A DNA stretch of 64,000 bases from Rhodobacteraceae bacterium UBA2776 (lineage in GTDB: Bacteria > Pseudomonadota > Alphaproteobacteria > Rhodobacterales > Rhodobacteraceae): NCBI GenBank assembly GCA_002352425.1, contig DEIK01000074.1, forward strand, positions 1-64,000, given 5' to 3'. The notes beneath the pieces were generated by a model. That model was given only the letters and a program-made list of their open reading frames with translations. It was not told the origin of the DNA and ran no database searches. The position numbers were made by a program, and so were the translations under genes. Below are positions 30,473-39,908 of the stretch, piece after piece. How positions within the stretch are numbered: position 1 is the stretch's first letter; every line of letters begins with the position of its first letter.

Positions 30473-30643
30473 GAGGTTGCTCCCTTTTGGGGGCAACATT
30501 CATTAGAACCAAGAACCAAACAACGACAAAACCGCGTTATCACGTAGCGGTGATTGAAATTTACCGCTTGGCGCATTGATGCGGGATGGCTACTGCTTTG
30601 AGTGTCAGCAGGAAACAGGAACTTCAAAAATAAAAATTGCGAT

Positions 30644-30870
30644 ATGGTCTGGGCCGAGCTGTTTTATGTGCCCTACCTGACAGCAACAGGGCTAAAGCAT
30701 CCAATGCGCAACGAAATCATCGCGGCGGGTGAGCCGGATCCGGATAAGGTTGCGGCACAGTTGGTTGGGGCCGAGGCAGAGCTGCCCCAGCTGACCGATG
30801 ATTATGCTACCTGACGGAAGAGGCGCTGCCATACTATGAAAAGCTGGCAGCGGCCAAGATTAGTCCTTGA
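30644..30870 (+). pseudogene. Frameshifted remnant of an unidentified gene
   Basis: An open frame from an ATG reads MVWAELFYVPYLTATGL and ends early at TGA 30812-30814. One base back, the coding signal continues as [20 protein letters not shown] with a stop at 30870. A single-base deletion after GATTATGC would explain both. The codon use is protein-like, so this looks like a decayed gene missing its 5' part, lying between msrA and argG. It could also be a sequencing error. No family could be recognised. The rest of this 30473-30859 interval shows no other gene. Confidence 0.55.
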
Positions 30871-32086
30871 GGCGTCTGTCGCGGGCGGCCAACAATTTCA
30901 AACGCAGGGCGTTGATTTTGATAAACCCAGCGGCGTCAGCCTGATCGTAGGCCCCCGCATCATCCTCGAAGGTCACATGCTCTTCGGAATAGAGCGAGTG
31001 GTCTGACCAGCGGCCAACCGTTTGAACCATACCTTTGTACAGTTTCAGGCGGACGGTTCCGGTGACGTGTTCTTGGGATTGATCAATCAAGGCCTGCAGC
31101 ATGTCGCGTTCGGGCGAGAACCAGAAACCGTTGTAAATCAGCTCGGCATATTTTGGCATCAGCTCGTCTTTTAGATGCGCCGCGCCACGGTCCAGGGTGA
31201 TGCTCTCGATGCCGCGGTGGGCCTCGAGCATAATGGTGCCGCCGGGTGTTTCATAAATTCCGCGGGATTTCATGCCGACAAAGCGCCCTTCAACCAGATC
31301 AAGACGGCCAATGCCGTGTTTGCCGCCCAGTTCGTTCAGGGCCGTGAGCATTTCGGCGGGCGACAATGGCTTGCCATCAATCGCAACGGGATCGCCGCGC
31401 TCATATGTGATTTCGACAAATTCTGGTGTGTCAGGCGCATCTTCGGGGTTAACGGTGCGTTGGTAAACGTAATCGGGTGCCTCAATGGCTGGGTCTTCCA
31501 GCACTTTGCCCTCAGACGAGGTGTGCAATAGGTTCGCGTCGACCGAAAATGGGGCCTCGCCGCGCTTGTCTTTGGCGATTGGGATTTGGTGCTGTTCAGC
31601 GAATTCCAGCAACCGTGTGCGGCTGGATAGGTCCCATTCGCGCCAAGGTGCGATGACCTTGATTTCGGGGTTCAACGCATAGGCGGCCAGTTCGAACCGA
31701 ACCTGATCGTTGCCCTTGCCTGTCGCACCGTGGGACACGGCATCGGCACCTGATTCAGCGGCGATCTCGACCAAGCGTTTTGAGATCAGCGGGCGTGCGA
31801 TGGAGGTGCCAAGCAGATACAGCCCCTCATATTGGGCATTGGCGCGGAACATTGGGAACACAAAGTCACGCACGAATTCTTCGCGCAGATCTTCGATATG
31901 GATGTTCTCTGGTTTAACGCCTAACAGCTCGGCTTTTTTGCGGGCGGGCTCCAGCTCTTCACCCTGCCCCAAATCGGCGGTGAATGTCACGACTTCACAG
32001 CCATATTCGATTTCAAGCCATTTCAAAATGATCGAGGTATCAAGGCCGCCAGAGTAGGCCAGAACAACTTTTTTAGGCGCAGACAT
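30860..32086 (-). CDS. argG: Argininosuccinate synthase
   Basis: ArgG joins citrulline and aspartate with ATP to form argininosuccinate in arginine synthesis. The 408-residue protein has the PP-loop [13 protein letters not shown] at the N-terminus, the conserved [15 protein letters not shown], and the C-terminal [20 protein letters not shown]. The ATG at 32086 is preferred because GGAG lies eight nt upstream; a longer in-frame start at 32101 includes that site. argH is not in the window. Confidence 0.97.
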   Translation of the reverse strand: MSAPKKVVLAYSGGLDTSIILKWLEIEYGCEVVTFTADLGQGEELEPARKKAELLGVKPENIHIEDLREEFVRDFVFPMFRANAQYEGLYLLGTSIARPLISKRLVEIAAESGADAVSHGATGKGNDQVRFELAAYALNPEIKVIAPWREWDLSSRTRLLEFAEQHQIPIAKDKRGEAPFSVDANLLHTSSEGKVLEDPAIEAPDYVYQRTVNPEDAPDTPEFVEITYERGDPVAIDGKPLSPAEMLTALNELGGKHGIGRLDLVEGRFVGMKSRGIYETPGGTIMLEAHRGIESITLDRGAAHLKDELMPKYAELIYNGFWFSPERDMLQALIDQSQEHVTGTVRLKLYKGMVQTVGRWSDHSLYSEEHVTFEDDAGAYDQADAAGFIKINALRLKLLAARDRRLKD

Positions 32087-32219
32087 GTGTTTCTCCAACA
32101 TCTGTTAGGTTTGGGTCGCGATTACGCCTATTTTGACCAAAGGGCAAGGCGTGTGCAGTTGACCCGCTGCCTTTGTGGTGCGTATCAACACGAAACAGGT
32201 TTTATACAATGGGTGTCAG

Positions 32220-33014
32220 ATGCAAGGCTGGAAAATTTTTATTCATTCGGTGCGGATGGTTTTTAGGAATTTGGGCCCTGCGTTGCGCATTTCCGGGGTG
32301 TTGTATGTGATTTACATTATTGTAAACCTCTATTTCACATTGAACTTCAATGACGATCTGGTTCAACTTCAAATCAGCATGTCGAAAGGTGAAGTTCCGA
32401 CGGAACTGCCAAGTGGCTTGATCTCAACGATGATATTGAATATTTTTGTCAGCCTGTTGAGCAGCCTTTGGATTTCGGTGCTTTGGCACAGATATGTTTT
32501 GCTTGAGCAAATTCCTGAAACGGTAGTCCCGCCGCTCTATTTGGACAAGATTTTGAGGTATTTGGGGAAGACCATCCAGTTATCGCTTTTTCTTGGTGTT
32601 GTCGTTGTTGCGATGGGTTTGTTGCTGGGGTTCGCGCTTGAACTGTTTTTGGGGGTCTTTGCCGCGATGGCCATCCCGCTAATTTTGTTGGGCGTGATGC
32701 TATATCTATCATACCGGCTTGCGCTTGTTTTTCCGGCCGTGGCATTGGGCGAGTCGATGAGCTTCAAAACCTCATGGGAGAAAACGACAGCGGCATCGGG
32801 GGCGATCGCGCAATTGGCTGTGATCGCAGTTGTTTTTGTGATTCTTATTCAAGTGCCGAGCAATATGAATCCTGATACGACATCTGTCATTAATTTGACC
32901 TATGCTTATGTGGTGGGATGGATTGTGATGATGGTTGGCATCAGTGTTTTGACCACGCTTTACGGAATTTATGTTGAGGGACGAGAGCACGATAATGCCG
33001 AAATTTTCCGATAG
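32220..33014 (+). CDS. Multi-pass membrane protein of unknown function
   Basis: This roughly 264-residue protein has about six hydrophobic segments (for example ISGVLYVIYIIVNLYF, ISVLWHRYVLL, LGVVVVAMGLLLGFALELF) and no visible catalytic motif. It is reminiscent of YIP1/DUF975-type membrane proteins, but this was not tested. The ATG at 32220 gives MQGWKIFIHSVRMVF; a GTG at 32175 is an alternative. Its end overlaps the ilvA start by about 20 nt, so the two are probably co-transcribed. Confidence 0.75.
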   Translation: MQGWKIFIHSVRMVFRNLGPALRISGVLYVIYIIVNLYFTLNFNDDLVQLQISMSKGEVPTELPSGLISTMILNIFVSLLSSLWISVLWHRYVLLEQIPETVVPPLYLDKILRYLGKTIQLSLFLGVVVVAMGLLLGFALELFLGVFAAMAIPLILLGVMLYLSYRLALVFPAVALGESMSFKTSWEKTTAASGAIAQLAVIAVVFVILIQVPSNMNPDTTSVINLTYAYVVGWIVMMVGISVLTTLYGIYVEGREHDNAEIFR

Positions 33015-34233
33015 AGCCCATGCTGCGACCAAAGCCATGCGGGCGCTGTTCGCGCCAACGCCGTTGCAGCGTAACGATCATTTGTCAGCGCGCTTTGAGG
33101 CTGATATCTGGCTAAAACGCGAGGACCTGTCGCCAGTTCGATCCTATAAAATTCGCGGTGCGCTGAATGCAATGCGCAAAGTGGTCGATGAGCAGGACGT
33201 GTTTGTTTGTGCCAGTGCTGGAAATCACGCGCAGGGTGTGGCATTTGTTTGTCGTCATTTCGGGGTTCTAGGTGTTGTTTTCATGCCTGTTACGACGCCG
33301 CAACAAAAGGTCAACAAGACCCGTATTTTTGGCGGCGACAACATCGAAATCCGTTTGATCGGGGACTATTTTGATGACACATTGGCCAGCGCCAAAACCT
33401 ACTGTGATGAGGTTGGCGCGCATTTTCTATCGCCCTTTGATGATGCGGATGTGATTGAGGGGCAGGCCTCGGTCGCGGTGGAAGTTCTTGAACAGATGGG
33501 GCGCGCACCTGACATGATGGTCCTGCCTGTTGGTGGCGGGGGGCTGTCGTCCGGGATTAAATCATATCTGTCGGTTTGCGCTCCGGAAGCTGACCTTCGA
33601 TATGTTGAACCCAGCGGTGGGCCTAGCCTGACGATGGCCGTCGCCAATGGTGCGCCAATGACCTTGGACAGAGTTGACAGTTTTGTTGACGGCGCTGCGG
33701 TTGCGCGCATCGGTGATCAAAATTTCGCTGTGCTTAAAAATGTGCCCACGGAGGACATCCTGTTGGCCCCTGAGGATAGGATTTGCACAACGATTGTTGA
33801 GATGTTGAATGTCGAAGGCGTGGTACTGGAACCTGCGGGTGCGCTGTCGATTGATGCTCTGCCGGATTTGGCAGAGCAGATTAAAGGTAAAACTGTGGTT
33901 TGTGTGACATCCGGCGGAAACTTTGATTTTGAACGGTTGCCAGAAGTTAAAGAGCGGGCGCAGCGGTATCTGGGGCTAAAAAAGTATTTCATCCTACGCC
34001 TGCCGCAGCGGCCTGGCGCGCTCAAGGATTTTTTGGCAATTTTGGGACCAGATGACAACATTGCACGCTTCGAGTATTTAAAGAAATCTGCTCGAAACTT
34101 TGGATCGGTTTTGATTGGTATTGAAACCAGTGATGCCAAAAACTTTGATGTATTGGTTCAGAAAATTGATGATGCAGGTTTTACATTTAGCGATATTACA
34201 ACTGATGAGGCTGTCGCAGAGTTTATCATCTAG
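32995..34233 (+). CDS. ilvA: Threonine ammonia-lyase (PLP-dependent)
   Basis: The enzyme deaminates threonine to 2-oxobutanoate, the first step of isoleucine synthesis. The 412-residue protein has the PLP lysine in SYKIRGALNAM (Lys52), the phosphate-binding PVGGGGLSSG loop, and a C-terminal ACT-like regulatory region (FILRLPQRPGALKDFLAIL), making it the short single-ACT form. The ATG at 32995 is preferred over an in-frame ATG 24 nt upstream. Its stop overlaps the convergent Hpt gene by four nt. Confidence 0.92.
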   Translation: MPKFSDRAHAATKAMRALFAPTPLQRNDHLSARFEADIWLKREDLSPVRSYKIRGALNAMRKVVDEQDVFVCASAGNHAQGVAFVCRHFGVLGVVFMPVTTPQQKVNKTRIFGGDNIEIRLIGDYFDDTLASAKTYCDEVGAHFLSPFDDADVIEGQASVAVEVLEQMGRAPDMMVLPVGGGGLSSGIKSYLSVCAPEADLRYVEPSGGPSLTMAVANGAPMTLDRVDSFVDGAAVARIGDQNFAVLKNVPTEDILLAPEDRICTTIVEMLNVEGVVLEPAGALSIDALPDLAEQIKGKTVVCVTSGGNFDFERLPEVKERAQRYLGLKKYFILRLPQRPGALKDFLAILGPDDNIARFEYLKKSARNFGSVLIGIETSDAKNFDVLVQKIDDAGFTFSDITTDEAVAEFII

Positions 34234-34562
34234 GCGGCCATCGTCCTACTTAAATGTTCTTGGAAAACAGCTTTGGATTGGGCATAGGAATCATAGATGT
34301 CGTTCAGGCAAATCGTTTCAGACTGCCCGTTTCCAGCTGCAGTTTCGCCAGCCTGACAAAGGCGGCTGAAATCCGCAAACCCAAGGTTAAGCGCGCTACC
34401 TTTGAGAAAATGCATGTCTTCTTCCAGTGTCGACAGATCCGGTGTCGCGATCATACGCACCATAGTACCCTCGACTTCCTCCAGGAACATGGCGCTCACT
34501 TCACAAAAATCTTCGACTCCGACTTCATCTCGTAACTCATTTACGCGATCCCAATTGATCAT
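34230..34562 (-). CDS. Histidine phosphotransfer (Hpt) domain protein
   Basis: This 110-residue stand-alone phosphorelay carrier has the Hpt motif DMHFLKGSALNLGF, with the phosphorylatable histidine at His51. It would shuttle phosphate between a hybrid sensor kinase and a receiver domain in the cytoplasm. It is divergent from the adjacent receiver-PP2C gene (181 nt between starts), its likely partner, but no sensor kinase lies in the window. It is too short to be ChpT, the DHp-type phosphotransferase of the CtrA pathway. Confidence 0.9.
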   Translation of the reverse strand: MINWDRVNELRDEVGVEDFCEVSAMFLEEVEGTMVRMIATPDLSTLEEDMHFLKGSALNLGFADFSRLCQAGETAAGNGQSETICLNDIYDSYAQSKAVFQEHLSRTMAA

Positions 34563-34742
34563 TTTCCCACTCCTTACATTCGTTTAATCGTCCCACACCG
34601 GTCTCTTGTAATAGGGCGCCATTAACAAAAAGTGATGTAGTCAATGTATAATCATTCAATTTTTATCATTCACCCTGTCTTAAATGGTTGCTGGCAAAAA
34701 GGATTCTAACTGGGGCAAACGTCCCGTTTTCAGGTGAAAATA

Positions 34743-36032
34743 ATGGCGCAAAATGCTGTCCAACCGGGCGCAGAAATCTCGGATGCTGAACATGGCGAGA
34801 TCGACGCAACCAAACGTGTTTTGGTTGTTGACGACAGCCGTGCGCAACGACACCTTCTATGCTCGATGCTCAAGCGCTGGGGGTATGAGGTGCTTGAGGC
34901 TGACTCTGGTCATTCTGCGCTGGAAATCTGTCAGCAAGAGCCGCTTGATTTGATCCTAAGTGATTGGATGATGCCGGGTATGGATGGGCTGGAGTTTTGC
35001 AAAGAGTTTCGCAAACTTGAACGTGATAACTATGGCTATTTTATCCTGCTGACCTCTAAAAGTGAAAAAGATGAGGTTGCGCATGGATTGGATATTGGTG
35101 CCGATGACTTTTTGGCTAAACCGGTAAACGCCAGTGAATTGCGCGCCCGTATGCGCGCCGGCGAACGCATTCAGCAAATGGAGCGCGAGCTGACCGAAAA
35201 GAACCGCACAGTCACCGATGCGCTGGCGGAAATTCAGTGCCTTTATGACATTATTGACCGTGACCTGATCGAGGCTAAGAAACTGCAGCAATCATTGGTC
35301 AAAGAGCGGTATCGCGATTTTGGTGCAGCTGAAGTGTCGCTGTTGTTGCGCCCTAGTGGTCACGTTGGCGGGGATTTGGTTGGTTTCTTTCCGATCAACA
35401 GCACACAAATCGGGCTGTTTTCGATTGATGTCTCGGGGCACGGTATCACATCGGCTTTAATGACCGCACGATTGGCTGGTTTTTTATCAGGGTCGAACCC
35501 TGATCAGAATCTGGCGCTGGAGCATTGTGAAGGGGGTGGATACGCTGCTCGTAGTCCAGCAGTTGTAACTGAAAACCTCAATCGCATTGTGCTGGAGGAA
35601 ATGGAGACTGAGCATTATTTTACTTTGCTTCTCGCACATTTCGACCTTTCCACGGGTGTTGTCGTCTTCACACAGGCTGGCCATCCGCACCCGGCGCTTC
35701 AACGGACGGATGGAGCGGTTGAGTACTGTGGCCAGGGCGGCTTACCTGTTGGGTTGTTGCCTGGCGCGACCTATGAGGATTGTGACATCAGGCTATATGC
35801 GGGCGATCGGCTGTTTTTGATGTCGGACGGCATTACCGAATGCCCTGACAAAGATGGTGAAATGCTGGACGAAGAAGGTGTGGCAAAGATGCTTGATCGC
35901 AACATTTTGACCCGTGGTGAACAATTCCTAGAGGCGGTTATGTGGGATCTGAATGAATACTCTGGTGGTCAGGATTTTCCGGACGACATTTCAGCTATTT
36001 TGCTTGAATACAACGGGTCGGAAAAATCCTAG
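34743..36032 (+). CDS. Response regulator with PP2C/SpoIIE-type phosphatase output
   Basis: The 429-residue protein has a receiver domain (VLVVDDSRAQR, Asp30/31; phosphoacceptor Asp74 in LSDWMMPGMDG; Lys126 in AKPV), a coiled-coil linker (QQMERELTEKNRTVTDALAEI), and a PP2C phosphatase domain with DVSGHGITSALMTA, DGITECPDKDG and PDDISAILLEY. Such proteins usually dephosphorylate anti-sigma antagonists in partner switching, as RbaY does in Rhodobacter capsulatus. The ATG is preferred over a GTG three codons upstream because AGGTGA lies five nt before it. No anti-sigma/antagonist pair is adjacent. Confidence 0.92.
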   Translation: MAQNAVQPGAEISDAEHGEIDATKRVLVVDDSRAQRHLLCSMLKRWGYEVLEADSGHSALEICQQEPLDLILSDWMMPGMDGLEFCKEFRKLERDNYGYFILLTSKSEKDEVAHGLDIGADDFLAKPVNASELRARMRAGERIQQMERELTEKNRTVTDALAEIQCLYDIIDRDLIEAKKLQQSLVKERYRDFGAAEVSLLLRPSGHVGGDLVGFFPINSTQIGLFSIDVSGHGITSALMTARLAGFLSGSNPDQNLALEHCEGGGYAARSPAVVTENLNRIVLEEMETEHYFTLLLAHFDLSTGVVVFTQAGHPHPALQRTDGAVEYCGQGGLPVGLLPGATYEDCDIRLYAGDRLFLMSDGITECPDKDGEMLDEEGVAKMLDRNILTRGEQFLEAVMWDLNEYSGGQDFPDDISAILLEYNGSEKS

Positions 36033-36039
36033 TTTTGGC

Positions 36040-36477
36040 CTAGTCAAACAATTGCCTGATAAAGTGACGATCACCTTCATTGGCCAACTGATGCTCGGCG
36101 TCATGCGCATCCATCCAAACGGCCAAATGCCCTGCTTCTGTCGGCTCCCCTAGCGCACGAACCGGACGGGCCACGTATATGTGACACAGTTTCTCTGCCC
36201 ATAAATCATATTCTGGCATATAGGTGAAACGGCGAAACGCACCCAGTTTGCGGGGGGCTGAAACCTTCCAGCCAGTTTCTTCTATCACCTCGCGATATAG
36301 CGCCTGCAATGGTGATTCACCTGCATCAATCCCGCCACCCGGCAGTTGATATTCCGGTGTGGGTTGTGCTTGGTGTGTGACCAGAACATCATTGCCAAGC
36401 GGCAAAATGGCATAGGCACCGGCCCGCATTATATATCGCTTTCCAGCCACTGTAGGTTCGCCAAATCGCCGGATCAT
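36040..36477 (-). CDS. Nudix hydrolase
   Basis: This 145-residue protein has a full Nudix box (GGGIDAGESPLQALYREVIE, residues about 47-69), which binds Mg2+ and cleaves nucleoside diphosphate-linked compounds. The substrate is unknown. The ATG at 36477 has GGAGAAAG upstream; a TTG five codons earlier contains that site. It converges on the receiver-PP2C gene with seven nt between stop codons. Confidence 0.9.
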   Translation of the reverse strand: MIRRFGEPTVAGKRYIMRAGAYAILPLGNDVLVTHQAQPTPEYQLPGGGIDAGESPLQALYREVIEETGWKVSAPRKLGAFRRFTYMPEYDLWAEKLCHIYVARPVRALGEPTEAGHLAVWMDAHDAEHQLANEGDRHFIRQLFD

Positions 36478-36603
36478 CTTTTCTTTCTCCAATCAGTACC
36501 CATCTGTTGTGAATTCGCGGGGCTGCGGAATCAACTACATTCGTTAGGTTGCCCTGCTCAAACAGTCGCGCTATGCCAGAATGAACGCGCAAAGGAAGAT
36601 CAG

Positions 36604-37581
36604 ATGACACAAACAGCAGAAATCACATGGGACGACACAGTGCTTCCCTTTCAGCTTGATCGCGCCAATGTCCGCGGCCGCGTGGCCCGTTTGGATGGTG
36701 TGCTTGAGCAGGTTTTGGAACAGCACAATTACCCGCCCCAGATAGAAGCCCTGATTGCAGAGGTCGCGTTGCTGACTGCCTTGATTGGCCAAACGATCAA
36801 GTTACGCTGGAAGCTGTCTATTCAAGTGCGCGGTGATGGCCCTGCCCGCATTTTGGCAGCCGATTTCTATGCCCCAGAATCCGAGGGCGCTCCTGCCCGT
36901 ATCCGCGCTTACGCCAGTTTTGATCCCGAACGGCTTGATGCAACCCAAACCCCGTTTTCGCAGATTGGCAAAGGATACTTTGCGATTTTGATTGATCAAG
37001 GTGAAGGAAATGAGCCGTATCAAGGCATCACGCCGCTGGACAAAGATTCCCTGAGCGCCTGTGCCGAGACATATTTTGATCAGTCCGAGCAAATCCCGAC
37101 ACGTTTTGAGTTGGCTTTTGGTCAATCCCAAATGGCAGGTGAATCGTCGAGTTGGCGGGCGGGCGGGATGATGTTGCAACATATGCCAAACGCATCCCCC
37201 TTGATGGGTGGAGTCGACGCGCCAATTGTTATGCATGACACCGACGAGGACGAAAATTGGTCGCGGGCAAATATCCTGCTCGATACAGTTGATCAGTTGG
37301 AGCTGATTGGCCCAACTGTTGCACCGACAGATCTGTTGCTACGCTTGTTTCACGAGGAAAAGCCGCGTGTGTTTGATGTGCAGTCCGTGGGGTTTGGTTG
37401 TACCTGTTCCGCTAATCGTGTGCGTCAAAGCTTGTCGATCTATTCAGCCAAAGATATCGCGCACATGACAACTGACGCGGGGGTCGTGACGGCTGATTGT
37501 CAATTCTGTAGTGCACATTATGAGTTCGATCCGAAAACACTGGGATTCGAGGCAACCGAGCCAGCCGATGATGAAGGGTGA
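36604..37581 (+). CDS. hslO: Redox-regulated molecular chaperone Hsp33
   Basis: Hsp33 is a chaperone switched on by oxidation, when its C-terminal zinc site is released. The 325-residue protein has the N-terminal chaperone domain and the C-terminal cysteines GFGCTCS and DCQFCSAHY, the zinc-binding redox switch. AAGGA lies before the ATG at 36604; the longer in-frame extension to 36346 runs through the Nudix gene and is not real. Its stop overlaps the next gene's start. Confidence 0.95.
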   Translation: MTQTAEITWDDTVLPFQLDRANVRGRVARLDGVLEQVLEQHNYPPQIEALIAEVALLTALIGQTIKLRWKLSIQVRGDGPARILAADFYAPESEGAPARIRAYASFDPERLDATQTPFSQIGKGYFAILIDQGEGNEPYQGITPLDKDSLSACAETYFDQSEQIPTRFELAFGQSQMAGESSSWRAGGMMLQHMPNASPLMGGVDAPIVMHDTDEDENWSRANILLDTVDQLELIGPTVAPTDLLLRLFHEEKPRVFDVQSVGFGCTCSANRVRQSLSIYSAKDIAHMTTDAGVVTADCQFCSAHYEFDPKTLGFEATEPADDEG

Positions 37582-38173
37582 TGGTCTTTCAAACCGTTTG
37601 ATTGGCGCGATGGGCCGGGTGCATCGCGCCTCGTCAGATTTTGACCTAAACCCCGATGTTGCCCAGACCAAGGGGCAAGTGCTTCGACCTGCAGCCGTTT
37701 TGATTGCGATCGAAGCCAGCACGACTGAGCCACGCGTCATCCTGACCCAGCGCGCCTCGACACTTAGGCATCATGCAGGTCAGATCGCCTTTCCTGGTGG
37801 CAAGCGGGATAAAACGGATGCCAATCTTGAAGAAACCGCCCTACGAGAGGCCGACGAAGAAATCGGCCTGCCGCCAGAAAATGTAGAAATACTGGGCCGA
37901 CTACCTGTTCATGAAACGGTAACTGGGTTTGTTGTAACCCCCATTTTAGGGTTGGTTAGAGACACATTCGTACCCGAAGTAGACCAAAATGAGGTGGCCG
38001 AAGTGTTTTCTACCCCCTTGCATCATGTCACAGACATCACGCGGTTTTCTGTGCAAGGGCGTCGGTGGCGTGGTCAGCAACGGCGCTACTATACGGTGCC
38101 TTTTGGCCCTTACTATATTTGGGGGGCCACGGCGCGGATATTGCGCGCGCTGGCCGAGGGTCTAGAGACATGA
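37568..38173 (+). CDS. Nudix hydrolase, probable coenzyme A pyrophosphatase
   Basis: This about 201-residue protein has the CoA-type motif TQRASTLRHHAGQIAFPGG, followed by the Nudix box core ALREADEEIGL. Members cleave CoA and related thioesters to phosphopantetheine and 3',5'-ADP. The start is within the end of hslO (14-nt overlap) and may be ATG 37568 or the next codon, also ATG. The end overlaps the tRNA nucleotidyltransferase-family gene by four nt. Confidence 0.93.
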   Translation: MMKGDGLSNRLIGAMGRVHRASSDFDLNPDVAQTKGQVLRPAAVLIAIEASTTEPRVILTQRASTLRHHAGQIAFPGGKRDKTDANLEETALREADEEIGLPPENVEILGRLPVHETVTGFVVTPILGLVRDTFVPEVDQNEVAEVFSTPLHHVTDITRFSVQGRRWRGQQRRYYTVPFGPYYIWGATARILRALAEGLET

Positions 38174-39315
38174 AGCGGATCACTGCAAACTGGATCACAA
38201 ATAGTGATACGCAAAGGGTCTGCCATATGCTGAGCGATGCAGGTTTTGAGTGCTATTTCGTAGGCGGATGTGTCCGCAATGCGCTGTTGGACTCACCAGT
38301 AAATGACATCGACATTTCAACCAACGCCCTGCCCGACCGTGTAATGGCATTGGCCGAGGCCGCGGGTTTGAATGTGGTACCAACAGGTATAGACCACGGA
38401 ACGGTGACAGTCATTTCATCCGGTACGCCGTTTGAGATCACAACCTTTCGTCGCGACGTTGAAACAGATGGCCGACGGGCAGTCGTCGCCTTTGCGGACA
38501 GCATTGAAGAGGACGCGCGCCGCCGTGATTTCACAATGAATGCGCTCTATGCTGATCAGAATGGCGTGATCAGTGACCCGCTTGATGGTTTGGACGATCT
38601 TTGGGCGCGCCGCGTCAGATTTATCGAAGACGCTGATCTCCGGATCAAAGAAGATTATCTGCGCATCCTTCGATTCTTTCGGTTTCATGCATGGTATGGT
38701 GACGAAAGCGCTGGGCTGGATGTTGATGGTCTGGCGGCTATTTCATCAAATTTAGGCGGGTTAGAGAGTATTTCAAAGGAGCGTGTCAGCTCAGAGATCA
38801 TAAAGCTGCTGAGCGCCCCCAATCCGGCGCCGAGCGTTGCATCTATGGCTGCGAGTGGCGTTTTGAATGCTATTTTGCCTGGTGGTGATGCGAAATACTT
38901 AGCTGTTTTGGTTCACTTTGAAGAGGCCACAAAGCCGGATCCGATCCGCAGGCTCGCAGCGTTGGGCGGCATTGATGTTGAGAAATACCTGCGTCTTAGC
39001 AAGGCCCAATCACGGCATCTGCAAAAACTGAGAGACGACATTGGTAGTGCCCATGGCCCTGCGGAATTGGGGTATATGTTGGGGCGTGAAGTGGCTCGTG
39101 ATGTTATTTTTCTGCGGTCCGCTCTGTTGGAGACGCCTCTTGATCCAGAGGTATCGCTACAGATTGAAGTCGGTGCCGCCGCCATCTACCCCATTGTGGC
39201 GGCTGACCTGATGCCGCGGTTTAAAGGTGCAGGCCTTGGCAAAGCGCTTGCCGACCGAGAGACGAGATGGATCAAATCCGGCTTTTCTCTGACCAAAGAA
39301 CAGTTACTTGATTGA
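38170..39315 (+). CDS. CCA tRNA nucleotidyltransferase / poly(A) polymerase family protein
   Basis: This 381-residue class II nucleotidyltransferase has GGCVRNALL (residues 32-40), the catalytic carboxylates in NDIDIST (Asp46, Asp48), and the RRRDFTMNALYAD segment. Alphaproteobacterial members generally add the tRNA 3' CCA. The start ATG overlaps the Nudix stop, and the stop overlaps the LysE-family gene. Specificity cannot be read from sequence alone, and poly(A) polymerase activity is an alternative. Confidence 0.93.
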   Translation: MKRITANWITNSDTQRVCHMLSDAGFECYFVGGCVRNALLDSPVNDIDISTNALPDRVMALAEAAGLNVVPTGIDHGTVTVISSGTPFEITTFRRDVETDGRRAVVAFADSIEEDARRRDFTMNALYADQNGVISDPLDGLDDLWARRVRFIEDADLRIKEDYLRILRFFRFHAWYGDESAGLDVDGLAAISSNLGGLESISKERVSSEIIKLLSAPNPAPSVASMAASGVLNAILPGGDAKYLAVLVHFEEATKPDPIRRLAALGGIDVEKYLRLSKAQSRHLQKLRDDIGSAHGPAELGYMLGREVARDVIFLRSALLETPLDPEVSLQIEVGAAAIYPIVAADLMPRFKGAGLGKALADRETRWIKSGFSLTKEQLLD

Positions 39316-39889
39316 CCCTTTATACGCCTTTGTGTTCGCCGGAATGTTCACGCCCGGGCCGAATGTCATTATGCTCACGGCCTCGGGCGCACAATTCGGA
39401 TTTCGCCGCACATTGCCTCATTTGTTAGGCGTCGTTCTGGGCGTTGGCGTTATTGGCGGATTTTCGGGACTTGGTGTTGGCGCCCTATTGGCAGCCTATC
39501 CGCAACTTAAATTCAGCCTACAAGTCATCGCATCTGTGTGGATCTTGTGGATGGCCTGGCAGCTTTGGCGAACGACCTATGGGGCAACGTCGGGGCAACG
39601 AGAAAAGCCATTTTCATTCATACAAGCCGTTTTTTTTCAATGGGTTAATCCGAAAATTTGGGCTATCGCTTTGACAGCATCATCAGGCTATAGCGTGGGC
39701 TTGCCCCCCATCCAGGAAGCATTTCGTCTTGCCAGCACGTTCTCGAGCATGAACTTGTTTGTTTGTCTGTTTTGGACATCGACCGGAACCTTGTTAGCCT
39801 ATTTGTTAACGCGTCCGGTGGCCTGGCGCATGTTTATCCGCGCGATGGCGCTGGCGCTGGCCGCCACAGCCGTTATGGTGTTCATCTGA
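39308..39889 (+). CDS. LysE/RhtB family exporter
   Basis: This 193-residue inner-membrane protein has about six hydrophobic segments and the N-terminal motif FTPGPNVIMLTASGAQFGFRR typical of the LysE/RhtB amino acid export family, followed by QWVNPKIWAIALTA. The start is TTG, overlapping the preceding stop by eight nt. The exported amino acid is not inferable. Confidence 0.9.
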   Translation: MIDPLYAFVFAGMFTPGPNVIMLTASGAQFGFRRTLPHLLGVVLGVGVIGGFSGLGVGALLAAYPQLKFSLQVIASVWILWMAWQLWRTTYGATSGQREKPFSFIQAVFFQWVNPKIWAIALTASSGYSVGLPPIQEAFRLASTFSSMNLFVCLFWTSTGTLLAYLLTRPVAWRMFIRAMALALAATAVMVFI

Positions 39890-39908
39890 TCACTACGGGC
39901 GACGAAAT

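Noticed and set aside
37349..37364. Sequence resembling parS (TGTTTCACGAGGAAAA)
   Set aside because: It matches the palindrome only partly, mainly in one half, and lies in the hslO coding region far from parAB.
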